The notes under the pieces were generated by a model. That model was not told the DNA's origin. It worked only from the letters and a program-made list of their open reading frames with translations, and ran no database searches. From assembly GCA_013151785.1 (NCBI GenBank), contig JAADHP010000257.1:1-8773 (forward strand): a stretch of DNA of 8,773 nucleotides. The letters run 5' to 3'. Of this stretch, positions 1 to 5,106 are shown piece by piece (the first letter of the stretch is position 1; each line of letters starts with the position of its first letter). The stretch comes from Nitrospirota bacterium. Its GTDB lineage: Bacteria > Nitrospirota > Thermodesulfovibrionia > Thermodesulfovibrionales > JdFR-85. Both the position numbers and the translations under genes were made by a program.

Positions 1-704
1 AAAACATCAACAAGGTAGCAATAGGCGTTGATGTGCGGGAGAAGGCCTTCCTTAAGGATATCTATGAACTTGTTGATTCACTGAAGAGCACCTTTCATGT
101 CGAGATAATATTCCTTGAGGCAGAACAGTCCGTTCTAATAAGACGATACAAGGAGACACGCAGACCCCATCCTCTCCAATCAGAAGGTCTAAGCATTGAA
201 GAGGCCATGAAGAAGGAGATAGAGTTACTCTCATCACTCAGGGAGCTTGCTGATCGTGTGGTGGACACCTCTTCTCTTACCCCCCATCAGCTAAGGGCTC
301 TGATCATGGAGATCTATGGCGGAAAAACCAACAGAGAATTATTCATAAATCTTATTTCCTTTGGCTACAAGTTTGGCATTCCCCAGAATGTGGATCTGCT
401 CTTTGACGTAAGATTTCTCCCGAATCCCTATTTTATACAGGAATTAAAGGATCTAACAGGACTCGATGCTCCTGTGAAGGAGTATGTATTAAAGGATACC
501 CTTTCACAGGAGGTGATAGACAAAATCAAGCAACTTCTTAAAACCTTCATAAGGGGTTATATTAAAGAAGGCAAGTCGCTTGTTAATATCGGTATAGGCT
601 GTACTGGTGGAAGACACCGTTCGCCTGTAATAGTGGAGGAAATGGTATCCTTTATTGAAAAGGAGTTCAATCTGAAGCCGCAGGTGATACACAGGGACAT
701 ATGA
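1..704 (+). CDS. rapZ: RapZ/YvcJ family nucleotide-binding protein, 5'-truncated by the window edge
   Basis: The frame is open from base 3 to the TGA at 702-704, giving 233 residues. E. coli RapZ is about 284 residues, so roughly 50 N-terminal residues, including the Walker A loop, lie outside the window. The GTG at 33 is internal, because codons before it already match the family (a VAIGVDVR stretch). Visible RapZ hallmarks are IRRYKETRRPHPL, VDTS, the FGYKFGIP and FDVRFLPNP segments that open the C-terminal domain, TGLD, and the C-terminal ligand loop IGCTGGRHRS. In E. coli RapZ is a GlcN6P-sensing adaptor that brings the GlmZ sRNA to RNase E; in other bacteria (YvcJ) it is a nucleotide-hydrolysing protein of less clear role. 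No GlmY/GlmZ-like RNA is visible here, so the E. coli role should not be assumed. Its stop overlaps the nifS start (ATGA), indicating translational coupling. Confidence 0.95.
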   Translation, partial: NINKVAIGVDVREKAFLKDIYELVDSLKSTFHVEIIFLEAEQSVLIRRYKETRRPHPLQSEGLSIEEAMKKEIELLSSLRELADRVVDTSSLTPHQLRALIMEIYGGKTNRELFINLISFGYKFGIPQNVDLLFDVRFLPNPYFIQELKDLTGLDAPVKEYVLKDTLSQEVIDKIKQLLKTFIRGYIKEGKSLVNIGIGCTGGRHRSPVIVEEMVSFIEKEFNLKPQVIHRDI

Positions 705-1816
705 TCTATCTGGACAACAATGCAACCACACCGATAGACCCGGAAGTAAAAGAGGCCATAATCAAGGGGCTTGAATCCTTTGGAAACCCCTCAAGTGTAC
801 ATATCTTTGGCCGAAAGGCTCGGGAAGTTATAGAGAGTTCACGTGCAAAGGTTGCAGGGCTTATAAATGCCTCAGATGAAGAGGTTTTTTTTACGTCAGG
901 CGGTACCGAGGCCAATAACATGGCAATCATTGGCTATTGCCTGAATTTTGGAAAGGGACATATAATCTCCTCACTCATAGAGCATCCATCAGTGTTACAG
1001 CCCCTTTCCTATCTGCAGGAACTTGGATTCTCAATAACGCTTTTAAAACCCGACTCTGAGGGAATCATCAGTCCAGAGGATGTGCAAAGGACACTGCGAC
1101 CTGATACAATTCTGGTAACCATTATGCATGCCAACAATGAGACAGGTGTTATTCAACCCATCGAGGAGATAGGGGAAATACTCAAAGGACACGATGCAGT
1201 GTTTCACACAGATGCAGCCCAGAGTATAGGCAAGATAGAGGTTGATGTCAATGCCATGGGGGTGGACCTCTTGACTGTGGTCTCCCATAAGTTTTATGGT
1301 CCCAAAGGTATAGGTGCACTGTATGTAAGAAAGGGCATCAGATTGAGGAGAATACTCCATGGAGCTGGCCATGAAAGGGGACTGAGGCCAGGCACAGAGA
1401 ATACCCCTTTGATTGCAGGTCTTGGAAAGGCAGCAGAGATTGCAAGAAGAGATCATGGTAAGAGGAAGGAACATCTGAAAGAGATAACAGAGACTCTCTT
1501 TGAGGAACTTCAGAAACTGATTCCAGGTACAAAATTGAATGGTTCATATATAAAGCGACTACCCAATACACTGAATCTGAGATTTTCAGGTATTGAGGCC
1601 CATAAACTGGTGGAGGCACTTTCAGAGCAGGTGGCTATCTCAGCAGGTTCAGCCTGCCATGAGGGTAAATACACACCCTCTGATGTGCTGATATCAATGG
1701 GGCTTGACACTGAAGATGCCCTTTCATCCGTGAGGATATCCACTGGTAAGGATAACACTATGGAAGAGATGAAAGAGGCAGCCTGGCTTATTTCCGAGGC
1801 AATAAAAAAGCTATAA
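701..1816 (+). CDS. nifS: Cysteine desulfurase, NifS/IscS family (PLP-dependent)
   Basis: This 371-residue class V aminotransferase-fold enzyme removes sulfur from L-cysteine to give alanine and an enzyme persulfide, which feeds Fe-S cluster, thiamine or tRNA thiolation pathways. The N-terminus MIYLDNNATTPIDPEV is typical of the family and fixes the start. Visible active-site elements are H95 (EHPSV), N146 (HANNETGV), D171 and Q174 (HTDAAQS), the PLP-binding lysine K197 in SHKFYGPKG, RPGTEN at 229-234, and the persulfide cysteine C319 in SAGSACHEG. The cysteine loop has the same length as in IscS/NifS, but the usual TS after the cysteine is replaced by HEG. No iscU or iscR is adjacent, so the sulfur acceptor cannot be named, and iscS would be an equally fair symbol. 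It overlaps rapZ by 4 bp and lacks a strong Shine-Dalgarno of its own (only AGGG about 4 nt upstream), so coupled translation is likely. Confidence 0.95.
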   Translation: MIYLDNNATTPIDPEVKEAIIKGLESFGNPSSVHIFGRKAREVIESSRAKVAGLINASDEEVFFTSGGTEANNMAIIGYCLNFGKGHIISSLIEHPSVLQPLSYLQELGFSITLLKPDSEGIISPEDVQRTLRPDTILVTIMHANNETGVIQPIEEIGEILKGHDAVFHTDAAQSIGKIEVDVNAMGVDLLTVVSHKFYGPKGIGALYVRKGIRLRRILHGAGHERGLRPGTENTPLIAGLGKAAEIARRDHGKRKEHLKEITETLFEELQKLIPGTKLNGSYIKRLPNTLNLRFSGIEAHKLVEALSEQVAISAGSACHEGKYTPSDVLISMGLDTEDALSSVRISTGKDNTMEEMKEAAWLISEAIKKL

Positions 1817-1837
1817 TCCAATACTCAATTTACTCAA

Positions 1838-2024
1838 ATCCAGCTGTAAGAATAACAAAGAATAGGTGAAAGTAGTGGTATGGTAGAGTCTGAACGGTTT
1901 TGAATTTTGCACAAGATTCACCTGGAGGGTGAATCGCAGAATTCCCTCGGAAGCGGACATGGACGTCCGCTGAGAATGATGTGTAAGACTCTACCATACC
2001 ACTACTATAAATTTATCGCTGGAT
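1838..2024. repeat. Palindromic dispersed element, family A, copy 1 (MITE-like)
   Basis: The outer ends are ATCCAGC (1838-1844) and its complement GCTGGAT (2018-2024). Inside is a perfect 21-bp inverted repeat, 1871-1891 against 1986-2006, beginning AGTAGTGGTATGG. Two internal hairpins follow: GATTCACC/GGTGAATC (1915-1922 with 1928-1935, 5-nt loop) and AGCGGAC/GTCCGCT (1952-1958 with 1965-1971, 6-nt loop). Copy 2 lies at 4819-5093 in the same orientation and shares most of the sequence outside the loops. The element starts 21 bp after the nifS stop. I find no transposase or coherent reading frame inside, so it is either a non-autonomous mobile element or a structured RNA/ssDNA repeat. No target-site duplication is evident. 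Confidence 0.85.
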
Positions 2025-2106
2025 CTGGAATTTATTTAACACCCACCTGTCCAGGGTAAGATACTAACAAGGCAGGGCACCTCATAAAAATAATGCAATC
2101 CACAGG

Positions 2107-2134
2107 ATTATACTCTGTACCAACCTGTATTCAA
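2107..2134 (-). promoter_or_regulatory. Candidate sigma70-type promoter reading toward element A
   Basis: On the minus strand TTGAAT (complement of 2129-2134) is followed after 16 bp by a consensus TATAAT (complement of 2107-2112). Transcription would run leftward through element A and antisense to the end of nifS. No gene in that direction needs this promoter, so it is either chance in AT-rich spacer DNA or the start of a non-coding transcript. It rests on pattern match alone. Confidence 0.25.
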
Positions 2135-2161
2135 TGACAGGGCAGGGTCAGGCACAGATGC

Positions 2162-2326
2162 TCCTTTGCAGAGGTGAAGAGGTGGTGAAGAAGCCCCATG
2201 TAGCAATACCGACAGTAACTTACACCAGCATACTAATGTATCATCTTAAGGCTGAAAAGACTCTGTCTTTTTATATTTTTATAATTAAATTGCATTAATG
2301 GGATGATGAACCACCTCTTCACCTCT
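2162..2326. repeat. Dispersed repeat family B with 17-bp inverted ends
   Basis: A perfect 17-bp inverted repeat, AGAGGTGAAGAGGTGGT at 2170-2186, is matched by its complement at 2310-2326. The left part (2162-2225) recurs in opposite orientation at 8683-8744, sharing for example ATGTAGCAATACCGACAGT. The right part (about 2281-2326) recurs in opposite orientation at 4774-4817, sharing GAGGTGGTTCATCA and ATGCAAT. Pieces at three loci show this is a family rather than a chance palindrome. The repeat end is itself a tandem AGAGGTGA-AGAGGTGG. No full coding sequence is visible; it may be a MITE-like element or the remnant of a larger one. Confidence 0.65.
2255..2280 (+). terminator. Weak candidate rho-independent terminator inside repeat B
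   Basis: AAAAGAC (2255-2261), a TCT loop, and GTCTTTT (2265-2271) form a 7-bp hairpin followed by an AT-rich tail ending in TTTTT. The stem is poor in GC, so termination would be weak. It could stop read-through from nifS about 440 bp upstream, since no better terminator is seen between the convergent nifS and cysteine synthase genes. Confidence 0.25.
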
Positions 2327-2431
2327 TGTTCCAGAAAGTTTTTTTCTATTTTCAAAGGTGTGGGCATTATTTTTCTTCGGCACCCTGCCTTCCAGAATCT
2401 TTTTGAACAGCAGTGATTTAACACTCAACAT
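2285..2431 (-). CDS. Possible 48-residue hypothetical protein, 3' end formed by repeat B
   Basis: A short frame on the minus strand starts 13 bp after the cysteine synthase stop, with AAGGGG about 6 nt before the ATG, which is an acceptable Shine-Dalgarno. The product starts MLSVKSLLFKKILEG and is basic. The last 14 codons (reading GEEVVHHPINAI at the end) lie inside repeat B, so the present C-terminus comes from the repeat. No family is recognised and there is no hydrophobic segment or metal motif. It may be a truncated gene, or chance with a fair ribosome site. Confidence 0.2.
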   Translation of the reverse strand: MLSVKSLLFKKILEGRVPKKNNAHTFENRKKLSGTRGEEVVHHPINAI

Positions 2432-2444
2432 TACTAACCCCTTC

Positions 2445-3352
2445 CTACGGCGGGCATTCTGCGCACACAGAGGCAAAGAGTGCTGTGCTGAGATACCTGT
2501 CTCCCCTGTCAGGAAGTATCACAACGATAACGCCTTCTTTGAGTTCCCGTGCCTTTTTTAAGGCTATATACATTGCAGCACCACTACTCATTCCTACAAA
2601 TAACCCTTCCTGGAGGGCAAGCATACGGGTGGTTTTAAATGCATCATCATCCTCGACATTGTGTTTTTCATCAAGCCTTGAGGGGTCATAGAGCCCTGGA
2701 ACTATGGACTCCGTCATGTTCTTAAGTCCCTGTATGCGATGTCCCAGCAGTGGTTCAACTGCTATAATCTGGATGGATCTGTCATACTCCTTGAGCCTCT
2801 TGCTTGAGCCCATAAGGGTACCGGTGGTTCCCATACCAGCAACAAAATGTGTAATTTCACCATCTGTCTGCTCATATACCTCCCTGCCTGTTGTCTCATA
2901 ATGGGCCTTTGTATTGGATGGATTGTTGAACTGATCAGGCATGAAATAGGCACCTCTGTTTTCATCATAGATCCTGTGGGCAAGCCTGATTGCTCCATCT
3001 GTGCCTTCCTGTCCAGGACTCAGGATCAGTTCAGCACCAAAGGCCTCAAGGGTCTTTCGCCGTTCAAGGCTTACACACTCGGGCATTACAAGTTTGACCC
3101 TGTACCCTTTGCAGCACCCACCATGGCAAGCCCTATACCGGTGTTGCCACTTGTTGGTTCAAGGATTGTAAGACCCTCTCTGAGCAACCCCTGTTCTTCG
3201 GCATCCTTTATCATATAGTAGGCAATACGGTCCTTTACAGAGCCGCCAGGGTTAGCACCTTCGAGCTTTGCAAATAGCCTCACGCGTGGATTTGGATTGA
3301 TTCTCTTTAATTCCACAAGTGGAGTATTTCCTATGCTATCGAGCACACTCAT
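2445..3352 (-). pseudogene. cysM: Cysteine synthase, CysM type, interrupted by a -1 frameshift
   Basis: Two adjoining minus-strand frames (3352 to 3086 and 3086 to 2445) together make a cysteine synthase of about 302 residues, the normal family length. It makes cysteine from O-acetylserine (or O-phosphoserine) and sulfide, or thiosulfate in some CysM, using PLP. Frame one carries the N-terminus SIGNTPLVELKR, the PLP lysine K40 in GGSVKDR and the substrate loop TSGNTG (67-72). Frame two carries PDQFNNPSN, the phosphate loop GMGTTGT, SSGAA, and PDRGDRYLST near the end. QFNNP and DRGDRYLST favour CysM over CysK. Adding one base near 3104-3108 (a run read CCC TTT on +) restores AKGYRVKLVMPEC across the junction, matching the family. 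Everything else is intact, so this is a very recent mutation or a homopolymer sequencing error. No Shine-Dalgarno is seen before the ATG. Confidence 0.9.
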
Positions 3353-3362
3353 ACAAAAGGAT

Positions 3363-3392
3363 ATTTTAAAGATATGGGGCTGAATTTTTCAA
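3363..3392 (-). promoter_or_regulatory. Candidate promoter of the cysteine synthase gene, possibly leaderless
   Basis: On the minus strand TTGAAA (complement of 3387-3392) and TAAAAT (complement of 3363-3368) are 18 bp apart. The -10 ends only 10 bp before the cysteine synthase ATG, so the transcript would start within a few bases of the start codon. This agrees with the absence of a Shine-Dalgarno there. The match is moderate and unproven. Confidence 0.35.
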
Positions 3393-3612
3393 ATCACGAT
3401 TCTATCAGGAAGTATCAAACATTTTAGATGTATCTGATTAAGTATTAACAATAACCCCAAAAATAGGATCTATCTCTTGAAAAAAATATGCAGATTCAGT
3501 TAATTTATCAAGAAGCCTATCTTTTAACAACAGGGGAACTGATGAGATGCCAGAGCACAGGGGGTTAATAGACATCAGTGAGACAGGGGTTGTTTCAAAA
3601 TCGGTAGAGTTC
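3393..3612. other. Spacer between the divergent cysM and lipoprotein genes; no convincing gene
   Basis: This stretch is AT-rich and carries no known repeat from this window. On + a frame is open from 3481 to a TGA at 3685-3687, with its first ATG at 3547 (46 codons) and AGGGGA about 9 nt before it. The peptide (ending SVTPLTRD) is not recognised, and the extended -10 of the lipoprotein promoter falls inside it. I therefore treat the frame as unsupported rather than as a gene. Confidence 0.4.
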
Positions 3613-3621
3613 TGCTATAAT
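3613..3621 (+). promoter_or_regulatory. Extended -10 promoter of the lipoprotein gene
   Basis: TGCTATAAT is a consensus extended -10 (TGn plus TATAAT at 3616-3621). The best -35 candidate, TTTCAA 17 bp upstream, is poor, as is usual when the extended -10 is present. Transcription should begin near 3628, leaving a leader of about 115 nt before the ATG at 3743. Confidence 0.6.
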
Positions 3622-3662
3622 GTATGCATGAGAGAAAAGGTCTATGTTATTTATATGGATTC

Positions 3663-3708
3663 TGTCACCCCTCTTACCCGGGATTGATATAGAAAGAGAT
3701 GGGTGATA
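3663..3708 (+). promoter_or_regulatory. Hairpin in the lipoprotein mRNA leader
   Basis: TCACCCCTCTT (3665-3675) pairs with AAGAG (3694-3698) and GGGTGA (3701-3706), an 11-bp stem with a 2-nt bulge and an 18-nt loop; two more pairs extend it outward. It ends about 23 nt before the Shine-Dalgarno, leaving that site free. It could stabilise an abundant lipoprotein mRNA or take part in post-transcriptional control. No known riboswitch class is recognised. Confidence 0.4.
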
Positions 3709-3742
3709 TGAGTAAAACAACAGTAATGGAAAGGAGGTAGTA

Positions 3743-4102
3743 ATGAAGAGAGGCCTTATTTTATTCACTTTAATCATGGGGTTAACCTTAACGGGCTGTG
3801 CCACAAAGGAGTATGTAGCAAAGCAGATTGCACCTGTCAGTCAGAAGGTGGACAATCTTGAGCAGAGGATATCAGGACTTGAAGGCAAGGTTTCTTCTCT
3901 TGAAAACAAGGTTAATGCACTTTCTGATAAAGTTGCCGACATTGATGAGCTGAAGGCTGAAGTGGCAAGGATTAAGTCAATGGTGGAAGAGGCTAAGATG
4001 GCTGCCTCCAGGGCAGAGGCAAAGGCTGATGAGGCACTTGACAAGGCAGAGTCAGCCCTGAGAAGGGCAGAGGCCAGTCTTAATAAAAATCTGAAGAAGT
4101 AA
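3743..4102 (+). CDS. Small Lpp-like coiled-coil lipoprotein
   Basis: A 119-residue protein with a lipoprotein signal peptide: basic MKR start, hydrophobic residues 5-16, and lipobox L16-T17-G18-C19. After cleavage C19 would be lipidated, and the next residue is alanine rather than aspartate, which favours the outer membrane. The rest is a continuous heptad coiled coil (VDNLEQRISGLEGKVSSLE and onward) passing into an alanine-rich zipper (AASRAEAKADEAL), ending in KNLKK. This resembles the murein lipoprotein/alanine-zipper group, and the C-terminal lysine recalls the residue Lpp links to peptidoglycan, though such linkage is only inferred. Lpp itself is shorter (about 78 residues). Translation starts at an ideal site (AAGGAGG at 3731-3737, 5-nt spacing). 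The gene stands alone between its own promoter and terminator, as expected for a highly expressed structural lipoprotein. Confidence 0.85.
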   Translation: MKRGLILFTLIMGLTLTGCATKEYVAKQIAPVSQKVDNLEQRISGLEGKVSSLENKVNALSDKVADIDELKAEVARIKSMVEEAKMAASRAEAKADEALDKAESALRRAEASLNKNLKK

Positions 4103-4124
4103 CAAGTAGTGAGTATTTGATAAT

Positions 4125-4160
4125 AAAAAGAGAGACGGGAAGGATCTGTCTCTCTTTTTT
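4125..4160 (+). terminator. Rho-independent terminator of the lipoprotein gene
   Basis: AAAAAGAGAGAC (4125-4136) pairs with GTCTCTCTTTTT (4148-4159) around an 11-nt loop, and the T run continues to 4160. It lies 22 bp after the stop codon. The A-rich side also allows some function on the opposite strand. Confidence 0.85.
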
Positions 4161-4282
4161 ATGAATTCTGTGCTCTTCATGAGTATTTGTGCATAAAAGC
4201 TTTAAGAAACCAACGAATTACGAAATCTGCCATAATGCCCCGCTCTGGTCGGAGTGCTTCACTGTACCCTGCTTTTCATTCC

Positions 4283-4321
4283 AAAAATAAAAGACCAGCT
4301 GGTGGGGATGGCCAGCTGGTC
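4283..4321 (-). terminator. Rho-independent terminator of the DUF1858 operon
   Basis: A perfect 10-bp stem, GACCAGCTGG (4293-4302) with CCAGCTGGTC (4312-4321), encloses a 9-nt loop. On the minus strand it is followed by TTTTATTTTT (complement of 4283-4292). It lies 21 bp beyond the stop of the 42-residue gene and faces the lipoprotein terminator, so the two convergent units are well insulated. Confidence 0.9.
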
Positions 4322-4342
4322 AATAAAGGGGGAGGGGTAGGG

Positions 4343-4471
4343 TCAGTGTACACCGTGAATCAGTGCGGGAAGACATCTAACACAAACTATTTTTTCTTCA
4401 CCTTCATGGATGCAGGGTAGATAAACCCTGTCTTTATCATCTGTTCCACATATGAAACACTTTATTTCCAT
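4343..4471 (-). CDS. 42-residue zinc-ribbon-like CxxC/CxxC protein
   Basis: This is a short gene, well supported by context. Its ATG shares one base with the stop of the upstream DUF1858 gene (TAATG), GGAGG (complement of 4479-4483) sits 7 nt before it, and a strong terminator follows. The product begins MEIKCFICG and has C5-x-x-C8, C20 (YLPCIHEG) and C30-x-x-C33 (VCVRCLP), ending ALIHGVH. Two knuckles about 25 residues apart are typical of a minimal zinc ribbon; histidines 22 and 39 could also bind metal. No named family is claimed. Translational coupling to a redox-disulfide protein suggests a shared role in thiol, metal or nitrosative chemistry, which is inference. Confidence 0.75.
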   Translation of the reverse strand: MEIKCFICGTDDKDRVYLPCIHEGEEKIVCVRCLPALIHGVH

Positions 4472-4686
4472 TATTCATCCTCCAGTTCATTGATCTCTTT
4501 AACTATCTTCTCAGGATCAACATTGTGCATCATAGCGCCAAATGCAATGGACTCAACCTTAATTCCCGGGCAGGTAAAACATCCATTACCAAAGTACTTT
4601 TCAATGACCTTTGTAGCACCTGGTTTTTGTTTAAGTACATCACCTATCACGGTATCTTTGGTTATCTTCTGTTTTGTTTCTGTCAT
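4471..4686 (-). CDS. DUF1858 / hybrid-cluster-protein-associated redox disulfide protein
   Basis: This 71-residue protein matches the DUF1858 family (the group described as hybrid cluster protein-associated redox disulfide domain). The N-terminal part (ITKDTVIGDVLKQKPGATKVIEKYF) is typical, followed by the redox pair C36-F-T-C39 in NGCFTCPG, then ESIAFGAMMHNVDPEKIVKEINEL. Such small cytoplasmic proteins are common in anaerobes and often sit beside hcp or other redox genes, but their reaction is not established. The start is fixed by an ideal Shine-Dalgarno (AAGGAGG, complement of 4693-4699, 6-nt spacing). It is the first gene of a two-gene operon with the 42-residue Cys protein. No hcp is present in the window. 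Control by a CRP/FNR-family activator is suggested by its promoter. Confidence 0.9.
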   Translation of the reverse strand: MTETKQKITKDTVIGDVLKQKPGATKVIEKYFGNGCFTCPGIKVESIAFGAMMHNVDPEKIVKEINELEDE

Positions 4687-4718
4687 GGATTACCTCCTTT
4701 GAATTCTTTATTGATTGT

Positions 4719-4747
4719 ATTATAGAACAGTGTGAAGCTAATTGATA
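4719..4747 (-). promoter_or_regulatory. Promoter of the DUF1858 operon, consensus -10 with poor -35
   Basis: The minus strand has a perfect TATAAT (complement of 4719-4724), and the predicted start is near 4712, about 26 nt before the ATG. At the -35 position 17 bp upstream there is only TATCAA, a poor match. That combination is typical of promoters needing an activator, and the activator-type palindrome overlaps the -35 region. Confidence 0.65.
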
Positions 4748-4762
4748 TGATTTAGGTCATAT
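4745..4762. promoter_or_regulatory. CRP/FNR-family operator-like palindrome
   Basis: ATATGA-TTTAGG-TCATAT is a perfect 6+6 inverted repeat with 6-bp spacing, fitting the TGA-N6-TCA core bound by CRP/FNR superfamily regulators (HcpR, for example, binds TTGTGA-N6-TCACAA). Its centre is about 41.5 bp upstream of the predicted transcription start of the DUF1858 operon, the classic class II activator position. Which regulator binds is unknown. HcpR or another NO/redox-responsive member is a guess from the gene it precedes. Confidence 0.55.
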
Positions 4763-4773
4763 TGTACAGGTGC

Positions 4774-4817
4774 AGAGGTGGTTCATCAGTACATTGATGC
4801 AATGAGATTTAAATTAT
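4774..4817. repeat. Repeat family B, partial copy (right-end part)
   Basis: This matches the complement of about 2281-2326, sharing AGAGGTGGTTCATCA, then CATTnATGCAAT and TTAAATTATA/TTAATTATA with small indels. The AGAGGTG unit at its end is present once rather than twice. It directly abuts the left end of family A copy 2. Confidence 0.55.
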
Positions 4818-4818
4818 A

Positions 4819-5093
4819 CCCAAATCCAGCTGTAAGAATAGCAATGGATAGCTGAAAAGTAGTGGTATGGTTGAGTCTGAAAGGTTTTGAATTTTGCATG
4901 AGATTCACCAGGAGAGAGACAGCCCCAGAAATCAGGGATTTTTGGGGACCCCGGAATCGCAAAATTCCCTCGGAAGCGGGCTCCCCGAAAGTCGTAGACT
5001 TTTTGGGGCAGAGGCCTTGGATGTCCGCTGAGAATGAGATGAAGACTCTACCATACCACTACTATTACTATAAACTTTATCGCTGGATGTGGG
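4819..5093. repeat. Palindromic dispersed element, family A, copy 2, with hairpin inserts
   Basis: The ends are CCCAAATCCAGC (4819-4830) and GCTGGATGTGGG (5082-5093), inverted repeats with one mismatch. The inner 21-bp inverted repeat is at 4858-4878 and 5043-5063, with one mismatch. Compared with copy 1 it has two extra segments, each a hairpin: CCCCAGAAATC/GATTTTTGGGG (4923-4933 with 4937-4947) and CCCCGAAAGTC/GACTTTTTGGGG (4983-4993 with 4997-5008, one bulge). Each lies in the loop of a stem found in copy 1: GATTC/GAATC (4902-4906 with 4954-4958) and AGCGG/CCGCT (4975-4979 with 5025-5029). The element stops 13 bp before the first ATG of uvrC. Confidence 0.85.
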
Positions 5094-5106
5094 TTAAAAT
5101 AAGATT

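Noticed and set aside
33..704. GTG at 33 as the start of rapZ
   Set aside because: The frame is open to the window edge and codons before 33 match conserved RapZ sequence, so this is an internal valine of a truncated gene.
1871..2006. Element A copy 1 as a rho-independent terminator of nifS
   Set aside because: The long stem has no T run after either arm and its arms are 95 bp apart; it may impede polymerase but does not fit the terminator pattern.
3547..3687. 46-codon frame upstream of the lipoprotein gene
   Set aside because: No recognisable family; it contains the extended -10 element, which suggests non-coding use. Only an open frame and a distant purine run support it.
4187..4420. 77-codon frame on + opposite the 42-residue Cys gene
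   Set aside because: It spans the terminator hairpin and is antisense to a better-supported gene; low-complexity composition and no Shine-Dalgarno.
4801..4850. Coding remnant joining repeat B and element A (reading ...EVVHQYIDAMRFKLYPNPAVRIAMDS)
   Set aside because: The frame is short, stops at once inside element A, and is not kept in copy 1 or in the other B copy, which has a stop at the corresponding point.
1838..5093. CRISPR array or direct-repeat array
   Set aside because: The repeats are only two, far apart, palindromic and separated by genes; there is no repeat-spacer periodicity.
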